Source of the DNA: Archangiaceae bacterium
GTDB lineage: Bacteria > Myxococcota > Myxococcia > Myxococcales > Myxococcaceae
Length of the DNA: 64,000 nucleotides
Direction: 5' to 3'
Assembly: GCA_016714225.1 (NCBI GenBank)
Contig: JADJNS010000029.1
Location: forward strand, 68,894 to 132,893
The stretch's first letter is position 1; every line of letters begins with the position of its first letter. The notes below the pieces were generated by a model. It made no database searches. It was not told where the DNA came from and was given only the letters and a program-made list of their open reading frames with translations. The position numbers and the translations under genes are program-made. Shown in pieces: positions 45,828-54,252 of this stretch.

Positions 45828-47071
45828 TCGAACGCCTCGGAGCACACTTCTTTCGTCACGAGTACGGCCGCCTCGTGGCGATGCTCGCGTGCCGCGTCGG
45901 AGTGCGGCACGTCGAGCTCATCGAGGATGCAGTTCAATCGGCGCTCATGGCCGCTGTCGAGACCTGGCCGAAGGCCACGCTTCCCGAGAACCCCTCGGCC
46001 TGGCTCTTCAGCGTCGCGAAGAACCACCTCGTTGGCGAGCTGCGGCGGCGCGCGCGCCACGAACGTTTGATCGCCCTGCATGACCTCGGGGACGCGAACG
46101 CCACCGTGCCCGGTCCCCGCGCTGGCCTCGATGGCGACGTTCGCGACGAGCTGCTCCGCATGCTGTTCGCCTGCTGCGACGACGCGATCCCTCCCCAGTC
46201 GCAGCTCGTGCTCGCGCTGAAGACGCTCTGTGGCTTCGATGTTCGGGAGATCGCCGAGCGCCTCTTCACCACCGAGGCGAACGTGTACAAGCGCCTCGCG
46301 CGCGCGCGCACGCGTCTCTGCGAGCTGCCGTTCGATGCTGATGAGCTGTCGTCCGAACAGCTGGCTGGTCGCCTGCCGGCCGTGCAGTCAATTCTCTACC
46401 TGCTCTTCACCGAGGGTTACCTCTCTTCCCACGCTCACGAGGCGATTCGTCGCGAGCTGTGCGACGAGGCGAAGCGCCTGGCCGAGATTCTCGCCGGGCA
46501 CCCGCTCGGAGCGACGCCTGAGACGTTTGCGCTGCTCGCGCTGATGCACCTGCACGCCGCGAGAATCGCCGCTCGCCTCGACGGCGCTGGCGGTCTGCTG
46601 CTGCTGCAAGAGCAAGATCGCTCGCAGTGGGATCAGCGAGAGATTCAATTGGGCATGTCGTGGCTCGCCAGGTCGGCACAGGGCGAGGTGTTCTCCCGGT
46701 ATCACGCCGAGGCAGGCATCGCCGCCGAGCACTGCCTGGCGCCGTCTTTCGAGCAGACGCGTTGGGAACGAGTCGTCGAGTGCTACGCGCTGCTCGAACG
46801 TCTCGCACCGTCCGCGTTGCACACCCTGAACCGTGCCGTTGCGATCGCAGAGTGGCGCGGCCCCGCCGAAGGGCTCGCGTTGCTCGAGGGGCTCGAACCG
46901 CCGTCGTGGCTCGCGGGCTCGTTCATGTGGGCGGCAGTGCTTGCTGACCTTCACCGGCGATGCGGCAACGTCGAGATCGCCCTGCGCTATCGGGAGTCGG
47001 CGCTGCATTCCGCACCCTCGACCGCGGTGCGAGGTGCGCTGCAGCGCCGACTCGATCAGCGGGCCGACTGA
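45824..47071 (+). CDS. ECF42-type sigma factor with TPR-like C-terminal extension
   Basis: 415 residues from ATG 45824. Residues 1-165 are sigma regions 2 and 4 (YGRLVAMLACRVGVRHVELI, NPSAWLFSVAKNHLV, FDVREIAERLFTTEANVYKR). Residues 170-410 are a helical extension (DUF6596-like, AVQSILYLLFTEGYLSSH, HTLNRAVAIAEWRGPAEGLAL) needed for activity in characterised ECF42 members; no anti-sigma factor is known for this group. It is translationally coupled to the YCII gene upstream. Confidence 0.93.
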   Translation: MIERLGAHFFRHEYGRLVAMLACRVGVRHVELIEDAVQSALMAAVETWPKATLPENPSAWLFSVAKNHLVGELRRRARHERLIALHDLGDANATVPGPRAGLDGDVRDELLRMLFACCDDAIPPQSQLVLALKTLCGFDVREIAERLFTTEANVYKRLARARTRLCELPFDADELSSEQLAGRLPAVQSILYLLFTEGYLSSHAHEAIRRELCDEAKRLAEILAGHPLGATPETFALLALMHLHAARIAARLDGAGGLLLLQEQDRSQWDQREIQLGMSWLARSAQGEVFSRYHAEAGIAAEHCLAPSFEQTRWERVVECYALLERLAPSALHTLNRAVAIAEWRGPAEGLALLEGLEPPSWLAGSFMWAAVLADLHRRCGNVEIALRYRESALHSAPSTAVRGALQRRLDQRAD

Positions 47072-47170
47072 GAATCTGCGCGCAGGAAGGCGTCGAGCTC
47101 TCGCATCATGTTGCGGGTCAGTCGCGGTCGGCCCTCTGCCCGATCCAGCGCCGCATGGCGGGCAGCCTCC

Positions 47171-47268
47171 GTCCTCCTCTCCAAGTCGGCTCGCGCGTCG
47201 CGTCTGACCTGGCCTACGACGAGGGGCTCGCTGAGCGACTGCGCGTCATTTTCGGTGACGAGCCCTGA
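47171..47268 (+). pseudogene. Chimeric scrap: SRPBCC piece joined to TfoX N-terminal piece
   Basis: Reading to the TGA at 47266-47268 gives PPLQVGSRVAS followed by DLAYDEGLAERLRVIFGDEP. The first part equals the SRPBCC motif at which the fragment at 43541 ends; the second is the start of a TfoX N-terminal domain (usually MAYDEGLxxRLR). Neither gene is present in full. The 22 bases TCCTCCTCTCCAAGTCGGCT plus CG are shared exactly with 43673-43694. Confidence 0.5.
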
Positions 47269-47314
47269 CGGGCCATCGAACGTGAGCTACCGTGGCGGGA
47301 GGGAGGAGTTCACC

Positions 47315-47794
47315 ATGCTGAAGCTCCAGGGGGCTGTCTGCATCGACGCGCCGGTCGAGAAGGTCTGGGCGGTACTGTCGAAGCTGGAGGCGATTCAACT
47401 GTGGGTGCCCTCGATTCGCAGCTCCCACTGCCCTGGCCAGAGCCGGGGAGTCGGGGCACTGCGTGTGTGCGAGCTCAAACAGGCAACAATCCGCGAGACC
47501 ATCGTTGCGTGGGCTGAGGGCCGCTCGTTTACCTACCGCGGCGAGGGCGCGCCGATGATGAAGGCAGCCACGAACACGTGGAGCCTCGAGGCGCACGGCG
47601 AGCAGACGCTGGTGACCTCTTCAGCCGAGGTGGTTCTCAAGGGTGGCGTGTTCGGCCTGGCGCTCGAGCCCCTCGTCAGGCTGATGGCGGCGCGGCTTGG
47701 GGCCCAGTCGATGGCTTCGTTGAAGTACCTGGTCGAGAACGGTCACCCCTATGCAGGTGCCGAGCGCCTCGCGCCCGCCGCGGTTGCGTGCTGA
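47315..47794 (+). CDS. SRPBCC-family protein
   Basis: 159 residues from ATG 47315 behind a strong GGAGGGAGGAG site. VCIDAPVEKVWAVLSKLEAI, then LWVPSIRSSHCPGQSRGVGA and TWSLEAHGEQTLVTSSAEVV fit the START-like ligand-binding fold. The final Leu-rich helix (LVRLMAARLGAQSMASLKYL) closes the cavity. Ligand unknown. Its end overlaps by 119 bases with the reading frame of a small membrane protein on the other strand, whose C-terminal part is therefore doubtful. Confidence 0.8.
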   Translation: MLKLQGAVCIDAPVEKVWAVLSKLEAIQLWVPSIRSSHCPGQSRGVGALRVCELKQATIRETIVAWAEGRSFTYRGEGAPMMKAATNTWSLEAHGEQTLVTSSAEVVLKGGVFGLALEPLVRLMAARLGAQSMASLKYLVENGHPYAGAERLAPAAVAC

Positions 47795-48017
47795 CCGCCA
47801 GACTTTCATCGCGTGAGAAGAGGTTGGGGTTGTAGATGAAGGCGAAGAACGCCCCTCCGACCGCGCCACTGCGCAAACCGACCACGGGGTTGCCCAGCCA
47901 GCAGTAGCAGCTGACTCCGGTCAGCGCGACCACGATTCGACCGAGCACGACAGCGATGATCGCGCCCGCGACAGCGTAGAGCGCGGGGCGCAGCAGTCGG
48001 GTCACGAATGCGTTCAT
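47676..48017 (-). CDS. Small membrane protein (DUF6132-like)
   Basis: 113 residues from ATG 48017; the first 70 are convincing: two hydrophobic segments (LYAVAGAIIAVVLGRIVVAL and GLRSGAVGGAFFAFIY) on either side of GVSCYCWLGNPVV, a Cys pair found in this type of small inner-membrane protein. The last 40 residues are antisense to the SRPBCC gene and may be read-through after loss of the original stop. It overlaps the upstream Cys-rich gene by ATGA. Confidence 0.5.
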   Translation of the reverse strand: MNAFVTRLLRPALYAVAGAIIAVVLGRIVVALTGVSCYCWLGNPVVGLRSGAVGGAFFAFIYNPNLFSRDESLAVSTQPRRARGARHLHRGDRSRPGTSTKPSTGPQAAPPSA

Positions 48018-48235
48018 TGCCCGCTCCCACTCTTGAAGTGCGCGGTGAGCGCCTCCAGCACCACCGCACGGTATGGAGAAAAGCCGCCCAATCGACCGTT
48101 CGTCAGACGAGGTGGAGGCCCCAGTGGGCGATGGCCCCTGCCGCCCACCATCAACGCCATCAGCACCATCATCTTGTCGTGGTTGCACATTCCCTGCTTC
48201 GCCGCGCAGCCCTTCATCGGACACATCTTCGCCAT
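48014..48235 (-). CDS. Small Cys/Met-rich protein, possible metal binder
   Basis: 73 residues from ATG 48235. MAKMCPMKGCAAKQGMCNHDKMM is rich in Cys, Met and His, suggestive of soft-metal binding, and is followed by a hydrophobic MVLMALMVGG. The rest is Pro/Arg-rich and ends ALTAHFKSGSGQ. It overlaps the DUF6132-like gene, giving a two-gene operon. A thiol-rich mini-protein with a Cys-pair membrane protein could form a metal- or thiol-handling unit; no direct evidence. Confidence 0.5.
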   Translation of the reverse strand: MAKMCPMKGCAAKQGMCNHDKMMVLMALMVGGRGHRPLGPPPRLTNGRLGGFSPYRAVVLEALTAHFKSGSGQ

Positions 48236-48437
48236 GTGACTTCTCCTTGATCTGGGCCCACCGGGGCCGTTCGATTGCTGGCCGCGAGAGCGCGGTCGAA
48301 GCGCAGTCCCAGATCGCCGCCGAACGTTACACCAATCGACGCGCAGCCCTTTCTCCGGCGCGGCAGTTCACGCTCCGTGTTCGACCTTTCGTTCAAACGG
48401 CGTGTAACGGAATCGAGCGACCCAAGACGATGGTCGC

Positions 48438-48917
48438 ATGGCGCGAGACCCTCTGATCTTCGCCCGCGTCGAGCACCGGGGCCGCTAGGACCGGGGCCCG
48501 GGGGGCGCCCCCGCCCCCCCCGCCCGCGCGGGCGGGGGGGGGGGGGAAGGAAACGCCCCCGCCCCCCGCCCCCCCGCGCCCGCCGGCGCGGGCCCCCCCC
48601 GGCGGGGGGGGGGGCGGCGGGGGGGGGCAGCGGCGTGGCCGGGGCCCGCCCGCCCCCCGCCCCCCCCCCCCCCCCCGGCCCCCCGCGCCCCCCCCCGCGC
48701 GGCCCCCCCCCGGCCCCCCGGCCCCCCCCCCCGGGCCCCCCCCGGGGGCCGCCCCCCGCCCCCCCCCCCCCCCCCCCCCCAAGGCCCCCCCCCGGGCGCC
48801 CCCCCCCCCCCCGGCCCCCCACCCCCCCCCCCCCGGGGGGGGGCGCTCCTTCACCGCGCGAGAACGAAGGTGCGCCTGGAGCTCGAACGGCACCTCGGCG
48901 CCGGGAAGACCGACTGA
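48438..48917 (+). pseudogene. ECF sigma factor gene, body replaced by G/C runs (unreadable)
   Basis: At the 3' end, bases 48850-48917 translate as LLHRARTKVRLELERHLGAG plus KTD-stop, which is the close of sigma region 4 (SRLHRARxxLRxxLExxL). The stop overlaps the anti-sigma start (TGATG), the normal sigma/anti-sigma layout. ATG 48438 (MARDPLIFARVE) is a fair start and would give about 159 residues, right for a short ECF factor. Between about 48480 and 48845 the sequence is runs of G and C with no coding character. Either the gene is wrecked or the bases are wrong. Confidence 0.5.
48480..48845. other. Anomalous G/C homopolymer tract
   Basis: For about 365 bases there are almost no A or T and many runs of six or more C or G (for example 18 C in a row near 48761-48780, with the run spilling over line ends). 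Neither strand has a coding signature, nor do the runs form an orderly repeat. Natural GC-rich coding DNA in this window never looks like this. The simplest reading is a failed base-calling or assembly stretch in a very GC-rich locus. A G-quadruplex/i-motif region is the biological alternative. Confidence 0.8.
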
Positions 48918-49153
48918 TGCTCACGTGCAAGGAAATCACCGCGCTGGTGACGGACTACCTCGAGGGGAAGCTCCCCTTCGGCCAGCGGGTGAAGTTCTGG
49001 ATGCACATGAGCATGTGTGGGAATTGCAGGCGCTACCTTCGGCAGATGCGGGCCACGGTGAAGCTGGCTGGCCAGCTACCGACCGCGCCGCCGCCGCCCG
49101 AGGTGCGCGACGCGCTGCGCAAGGCCTTCCGCGACCGGAAGAAGCCCGGCTGA
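48917..49153 (+). CDS. Zinc-finger anti-sigma factor (zf-HC2)
   Basis: 78 residues from ATG 48917. MLTCKEITALVTDYLEGKLP and the HxxxCxxC cluster in WMHMSMCGNCRRYLRQ are the zinc-binding anti-sigma domain. A short linker and a basic tail (ALRKAFRDRKKPG) follow; there is no membrane helix, so it works in the cytoplasm, presumably sensing redox or thiol state. It is coupled by TGATG to the sigma gene whose body is unreadable here. Confidence 0.85.
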   Translation: MLTCKEITALVTDYLEGKLPFGQRVKFWMHMSMCGNCRRYLRQMRATVKLAGQLPTAPPPPEVRDALRKAFRDRKKPG

Positions 49154-49262
49154 CGCGTGGGCGGGGGCGTGCGGCCCGAGCCCCATGCGAGCCCGGTGAG
49201 CCGCCCCGGCGGCGACCACGGGTTGCAGCCAGTTTGCAAAAGGCGTACACGGCGCGACGTCG

Positions 49263-49616
49263 ATGACCCGGCGAAGCATCGCTCTTCTGCTGTTGTGCGC
49301 TCAGGCGTCAGCGGCGGCACACCTGCTGCTGACGCAGCACACCATCGGCGAATTCGGCGCGATCGTCGACGCCGAGAAGCCGTGCTCGCAGGCCCATCAC
49401 CGCGGAGCGGGCATCGCTCACGGCCACGCCGTCGAGCAGAGGGAGACCGAGTGCGGGGCCGCTGCCCTCGCTCGGAGCCTCGGCCAGGCTCAGGGCCCCC
49501 TCTGCGCAGTCATTCAGTTCTCCGCTGTCTCCGCGCCAGCCGGCGTTGAGGCAGCGCCGCAGATCGCCTCGCTCGACCCATTGAGCGTGGCCCCAAAGTC
49601 CTCTCCTCCGGTCTGA
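49263..49616 (+). CDS. Exported His/Cys-containing small protein before TonB receptor
   Basis: 117 residues from ATG 49263. A signal peptide (SIALLLLCAQASAAAHLLL) precedes a region with clustered potential metal ligands (KPCSQAHHRGAGIAHGHAVE, ETECGAAA). The tail is Pro/Ser-rich. There is no ribosome site of note. It lies 97 bases before a TonB-dependent receptor on the same strand; small His/Cys exported proteins in such a place often take part in metal uptake. I do not recognise the family with confidence. Confidence 0.5.
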   Translation: MTRRSIALLLLCAQASAAAHLLLTQHTIGEFGAIVDAEKPCSQAHHRGAGIAHGHAVEQRETECGAAALARSLGQAQGPLCAVIQFSAVSAPAGVEAAPQIASLDPLSVAPKSSPPV

Positions 49617-49713
49617 GTCGAGACCCGAGGCGGTGCTGACGTGATGCTGGCCTGACGACTCGGCCGCGTCCCATTCGCGCCATTCGTCGTCCCACCCCAC
49701 CAGGCGGTTTCAC

Positions 49714-52227
49714 ATGTCTCGCTCTTGCCTGCCGATCTCGGCGGCGCTGCTCGTCAGCGCCGTCGCCGTCGGCGATGAGGTTGTTCCACCTGAAGTCATC
49801 TCCAAGGTCGCTGCGGTGCCTCCGGTCGGGGCACCGCCTGCGCTTCACGAGCACGTCGTCTTGGAGCTCACCATCACCGACGACGGCGTGGTGCACGACG
49901 TCGTCGTCATCGAGTCGGCGGGCGAGGCGTGGGACCAGGCGGCGGTGACTGCCCTGAAGCAGTGGCGCTTCAAGCCGGCGCTGCACCAGGGCAAGACCGT
50001 CGCCAGCCGAACCCAGCTGACGTTCAACGTCGCGGCGCCGCCACCTACCCCTGATGCTGGGCTCGCCGCCCAGCCCGACGGTGGCGAGCTGCTCGAGGCG
50101 CCCGATGCCGGCCAGGCCCCAGCGCCAGAGCGACAGCCTCCTGAATACACGACGCGCGTGCTGGGCCGTGCAGAGCCGAAGAGCACCGCCCCCTCGGACT
50201 TTCACATCGAGGTGGGCGACCTGCGCATCGTGCCGCGCAAGACCTCGACCGAGTTCCTCAAGCTGGCGCCTGGCATTCTCATCACCAACGAGGGCGGAGA
50301 GGGTCACCCCGATCAGATCTTTCTCCGCGGGTTCGATGCCCGCGAGGGGCAGGACATCGAGCTGACCGCAGAGGGTATGCCGATCAACGAGTCGGGCAAC
50401 CTCCACGGCAACGGCTATGCCGATCTCCACTTCATCATCCCCGAGCTGATCGAGAACCTGCGCGTCGTCGAGGGGCCGTTCGACCCCGCTCAGGGCAACT
50501 ACGCGGTCGCCGGGAGCGCCGACTTCGAGCTGGGCCTTCAGCAGAAGGGGCTGACCGCGAAGGCTGCCGCGGGCACCTTCGACACCCAACGCCTGGTGCT
50601 GTTGTGGGGCCCTCCCGGCGAATCGAGTCGCAGCTTCGCGGGTGTCCAGCTCTACCGAACGGGCGGCTTCGGGCAGAACCGCGACGCCCAGTACGCGGCG
50701 CTCATGGGGCAGTACGAGCTGCCGCTCTCGCAATCGGCCACGGCGTACATCGGGGTGAACGGGTACGCCGCCAAGTACCACTCGGCAGGAGTTCTCCGTG
50801 CTGACGACGTCGAAGCGGGCCGCGTCGGCTTCTATGACACCTACGACAACCGCCTCGGAGGCGACACGCTCCGCGCCTCGATTTACGGCGCCATTCACCA
50901 CCACGGCGGGCCGTTCGTGCAGCAGCACCAGGTCTTCCTCACCGTGCGCAACGCGCGGCTCACCGACAACTTCACCGGGTTCCTGCTCGATGTGCAGGGG
51001 CAGCTCCAGAACCCGCATGACCAGCGCGGCGACGCGCTCGACCGCAACTCGTTGGCGATCACCGTCGGAGCGAAGGGCTTCGGCCGCTACCGCGCTCGCG
51101 TCCTCGACCACAACCATGAGCTGACGCTCGGCTACTTCGGTCGCTTCGATCTCGCCGAGGGAACTCAGCAGCGACTCATCGCCGGCACGAACACTCCCTA
51201 CCGGCGCGACGTCGATCTCGACTCGAAGTTGACCGACGTCGGCCTCTACGCGAACGCAGACATTCACCCGTTCGACTGGCTGACGCTGCGCGGCGGCGTC
51301 CGCGCAGATCTCTTCACCTTCAACGTGCACGACAACTGCGCGGTGCAAGACGTTCGACGCCCGAGCTCGCAGAACCCGCCTGGCGATCAGAGCTGCATCA
51401 GCCAGATGGATCTCGGAAAGTACCGCGAGCCTGACGAGCGCGTCTCAGCGCTCGGCAGCTCCATCATGCCGCGCGGCACGCTGCTGCTCGGCCCCTTCGC
51501 CGGAGTAACGCTATCGGGCGCTGCCGGTCAGGGGGTGCGCTCGATCGACCCGCAGTACGTCTCGCAGAACATCGAGACACCCTTCGCGAGCATCTTCGCG
51601 TGGGAGGGCGGCGCTCAGTGGGCGCACCGCTGGCAGTCGCTCGATGCTTCCGCCCGCGCCGTCGTCTTCGGCACGCGCGTCGACAAGGACCTCGTCTTTT
51701 CCGAGCAGGCCGGTCGCAACATCATCGGCGGAGCCACCCGACGGCTCGGTGGCCTCGTCGCCGCCCGCGCCCGCGGGGGCTTCTTCGACCTCTCGCTCAA
51801 CGGCACCTACGTGCACTCCGCGTTCGAGGACACCGGGTTCGTCGTCCCGTATGTGCCTGACCTGGTCCTGCGTGCCGACGGTGCGGTGTTCCACGCGCTG
51901 CCCTGGAGGCTGTTCGCCCACGACCTGCGGGCACAGCTCGGCGTTGGCTACACCTTCGTCGGCCGGCGCGCGCTGCCCTACGGCCAGCGCAGCGACGTCA
52001 TCTCGGTGCTCGACGCCAACGTCGAGCTGACGTGGCGCTGGCTGACCCTCGGCGTGTCCTGCACGAACTTGCTGAACACCCGGTACCGGCTCGGTGAGTA
52101 CAACTACGCCTCCGACTTCCACACCAGCGGCGCGTTTCCGACGCTGGTGCCTCAGCGCCACTTCAGTGCGGGGCCACCCCGGCAGTTGCTGTTCAGCCTC
52201 GCGGTGAATCTCGGAGGTCAATCATGA
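49714..52227 (+). CDS. TonB-dependent receptor with N-terminal TonB C-terminal-like domain
   Basis: 837 residues from ATG 49714. After a signal peptide (ISAALLVSAVAVGD), residues 45-110 read LELTITDDGVVHDVVVIESA and then TALKQWRFKPA, the C-terminal domain of TonB energy transducers. A Pro/Asp/Ala linker follows, then the receptor plug (LKLAPGILITNEGGEG, IFLRGFDAREGQDIELTAEG, LRVVEGPFDPAQGNYAVAGS) and a beta-barrel ending FSLAVNLGGQS. Receptors import large or scarce ligands across the outer membrane. Two lipoprotein genes overlap it in an operon; the ligand is unknown. Confidence 0.9.
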   Translation: MSRSCLPISAALLVSAVAVGDEVVPPEVISKVAAVPPVGAPPALHEHVVLELTITDDGVVHDVVVIESAGEAWDQAAVTALKQWRFKPALHQGKTVASRTQLTFNVAAPPPTPDAGLAAQPDGGELLEAPDAGQAPAPERQPPEYTTRVLGRAEPKSTAPSDFHIEVGDLRIVPRKTSTEFLKLAPGILITNEGGEGHPDQIFLRGFDAREGQDIELTAEGMPINESGNLHGNGYADLHFIIPELIENLRVVEGPFDPAQGNYAVAGSADFELGLQQKGLTAKAAAGTFDTQRLVLLWGPPGESSRSFAGVQLYRTGGFGQNRDAQYAALMGQYELPLSQSATAYIGVNGYAAKYHSAGVLRADDVEAGRVGFYDTYDNRLGGDTLRASIYGAIHHHGGPFVQQHQVFLTVRNARLTDNFTGFLLDVQGQLQNPHDQRGDALDRNSLAITVGAKGFGRYRARVLDHNHELTLGYFGRFDLAEGTQQRLIAGTNTPYRRDVDLDSKLTDVGLYANADIHPFDWLTLRGGVRADLFTFNVHDNCAVQDVRRPSSQNPPGDQSCISQMDLGKYREPDERVSALGSSIMPRGTLLLGPFAGVTLSGAAGQGVRSIDPQYVSQNIETPFASIFAWEGGAQWAHRWQSLDASARAVVFGTRVDKDLVFSEQAGRNIIGGATRRLGGLVAARARGGFFDLSLNGTYVHSAFEDTGFVVPYVPDLVLRADGAVFHALPWRLFAHDLRAQLGVGYTFVGRRALPYGQRSDVISVLDANVELTWRWLTLGVSCTNLLNTRYRLGEYNYASDFHTSGAFPTLVPQRHFSAGPPRQLLFSLAVNLGGQS

Positions 52228-52985
52228 AGCGCGCGGCATTCTCGTTGCTGCTCGCGGGCTGCCTCCAGACCACCGGCGGCCAGCTGGTCACGTTCGAAGC
52301 CGAGGCGGTTGGAACTCCCGAGGCGGCGTCGTTCACCACGCCGAAGGGCTACGACGTCGTGCTGTCGAGAGCGCGCCTCTTCGTCGGGGCGGTGTATCTC
52401 AACCAGACCAACCCGTCGAACTACGCCCTCGAGACGTCGTGCATTCTGCCCGGCATCTACACGGGTGAAGTGCGCGGCAGCCTGACGGTCGATGCGCTCG
52501 ACGGCAGCGCGCAGCCGTTCCCCGTCACCGGGAATGGTACTGACGCGCCCACCCGGGCGGCAGAGCTGTGGCTGACCGACGGCGACGTCAACGACACCCG
52601 CTCTGAGCGGGTGGTGCTCGAGGCCGAAGGCACGGCGTCGAAGGGCGACGCCGGGTGGCCCTTCTCGGCAGTGTTCACCATCGGCTCGAACCGCAAGCAG
52701 CCACCTCGAGACCCGGCGCTTCCTGGCAGCCGTCCCATCTGCAAGGAGCGGATCGTCACGCCGATTCCCACCGACCTGACTTTGGGCGAGGGCGGCACGT
52801 TGCGCCTCACCATCGACCCTCGCCTGTGGTTCAGCGCGGTCGAGTTCAGCGAGCTCACCCCCTCGAGCAGCGCGCCCGCGCGCTTCGAGTTCATCGACGA
52901 CTCGGCGTCGGCGGGCCAGCCCGACATCGCTTTGTACAACGGCATCAGGGCGGCCAAGGGCCCTTATGCCTTCACCTGGAGATGA
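52224..52985 (+). CDS. Lipoprotein in TonB-receptor operon
   Basis: 253 residues from ATG 52224, which overlaps the receptor stop (ATGA). MKRAAFSLLLAGC is a short lipoprotein signal. The body is beta-rich (YDVVLSRARLFVGAVYLNQ, GSLTVDALDGS) without Cys motifs beyond one possible pair (TSCILPG, PICKERI). The family is not recognised. As the receptor is first in the operon, it probably binds the same ligand on the outer membrane. Confidence 0.75.
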   Translation: MKRAAFSLLLAGCLQTTGGQLVTFEAEAVGTPEAASFTTPKGYDVVLSRARLFVGAVYLNQTNPSNYALETSCILPGIYTGEVRGSLTVDALDGSAQPFPVTGNGTDAPTRAAELWLTDGDVNDTRSERVVLEAEGTASKGDAGWPFSAVFTIGSNRKQPPRDPALPGSRPICKERIVTPIPTDLTLGEGGTLRLTIDPRLWFSAVEFSELTPSSSAPARFEFIDDSASAGQPDIALYNGIRAAKGPYAFTWR

Positions 52986-54181
52986 ACATGAGACGCTTTC
53001 TTCTGATCGCGGCACTGACGCTCACCGCGTGCGGCAGCCCGTCGGCGAGCGACGCGGGCACGAAATGCCCCGTGGGAACCACCTTCTGCCCGTACCGCGA
53101 CCCCGGCACCACGAAGGTCAACAACGGGTTTTTGATCACCGTCACCGGCGAAGGGTCAGCGACCGACGGTAATCCCTTCCCTCCTGGTGCTGGCCAGGAG
53201 GTCGTCTTCAAAGACGGCTGGCAGATCGACTACACGCACGTGCTGGTCACCGCCGGCAAGGTCGTCATCTCGGAGAACCCCGACATGAGCCCGACCGACC
53301 CGTCGCAGACGGGGCCCGTCGTGGCGCAGCTCGACGGCCCGTTCGCGGTCGATCTCGCGAAGGCGGGGCCGCTCGACTCGAAAGAGATGAACGGGAAGTC
53401 GTGGCGACTCGGGCGCATCACCCAGAAGCAAGACGGCACCGCCTTCTCGGCGACGACCCGGTACGCCTTCGGCTTCGATCTCGTCGCCGCGCAGTCGGGC
53501 GTGGTCAACGTGAACCTCGATGCCGACGCTCGAGCGCTCTACCAGACGATGGCGGAGCAGGGGTTCACGGTTCTCTATCAGGGCGTCGCGACGTGGAAGG
53601 GTGACCAGGGCACGCCCGCATGCCGCAGCACCGTCGCGAGCTACGACTGGGGCCGGGTGCCGAAGAAGGTGAACTTCAAGATCGGGTGGAAGGCGCCCGT
53701 CACCTACCAGAACTGCGTCAACCCAGACCTGATGCCCGCCGACAGCCGAGGCGTTCAGACGCAGGCGAACGACGAGACGATCGCCCAGGTGACGTTCCAC
53801 CTCGATCACCCCTTCTGGGAAGCGCTCGAGGAGGACGCCCCCCTGCGGTGGGACGCCATCGCGGCGCGCAAGTCGGTCGCAACGGCGCCGGCTCCGGCGA
53901 TGGTAGAGGTCACCGAGGCCGACCTCGTCGGCGTCGACTTTCAGTCGTTCAAAGACGCGCAGGCGATGCCGATGGCGATGCGGTTCTGCGGCGAGCAGGC
54001 CGCCGGAGAGCCGACCACCGGCACACTCGGTTACGACCCCAAGAGCGTTCCCGTGAACCCCACGGGCGGCTCAACGGGGCTCAAAGACCTGTACGACTAC
54101 ACGACCTACAACCTTGCCACGTTCGGCCACCTCAACAACGACGGCCTCTGCTACCCGGCACGCAACTACCCATCGCCTTGA
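52982..54181 (+). CDS. Lipoprotein, third gene of TonB-receptor operon
   Basis: 399 residues from ATG 52982 (ATGA overlap with the previous gene). MRRFLLIAALTLTAC is the lipoprotein signal. Sequence includes TKCPVGTTFCPYRD, a central beta-rich region (QIDYTHVLVTAGKVVISENP) and VTFHLDHPFWEALEEDAPLR with conserved His/Asp that could bind a metal. Cys pairs (ACRST, QNCVN, MRFCGEQ, GLCYPA) imply disulfides. Family not recognised; likely a partner of the receptor. Confidence 0.75.
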   Translation: MNMRRFLLIAALTLTACGSPSASDAGTKCPVGTTFCPYRDPGTTKVNNGFLITVTGEGSATDGNPFPPGAGQEVVFKDGWQIDYTHVLVTAGKVVISENPDMSPTDPSQTGPVVAQLDGPFAVDLAKAGPLDSKEMNGKSWRLGRITQKQDGTAFSATTRYAFGFDLVAAQSGVVNVNLDADARALYQTMAEQGFTVLYQGVATWKGDQGTPACRSTVASYDWGRVPKKVNFKIGWKAPVTYQNCVNPDLMPADSRGVQTQANDETIAQVTFHLDHPFWEALEEDAPLRWDAIAARKSVATAPAPAMVEVTEADLVGVDFQSFKDAQAMPMAMRFCGEQAAGEPTTGTLGYDPKSVPVNPTGGSTGLKDLYDYTTYNLATFGHLNNDGLCYPARNYPSP

Positions 54182-54252
54182 AGCGGCCTGCGGCCGGTGT
54201 ACGCGGGTGCCACAATTTCCAATTGGGGACCAGCGCAGACAATGCACACCTA

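Noticed and set aside
48275..48916. Pro/Gly-rich open frames across the G/C tract on both strands
   Set aside because: They are translations of homopolymer runs and show no protein-like composition.
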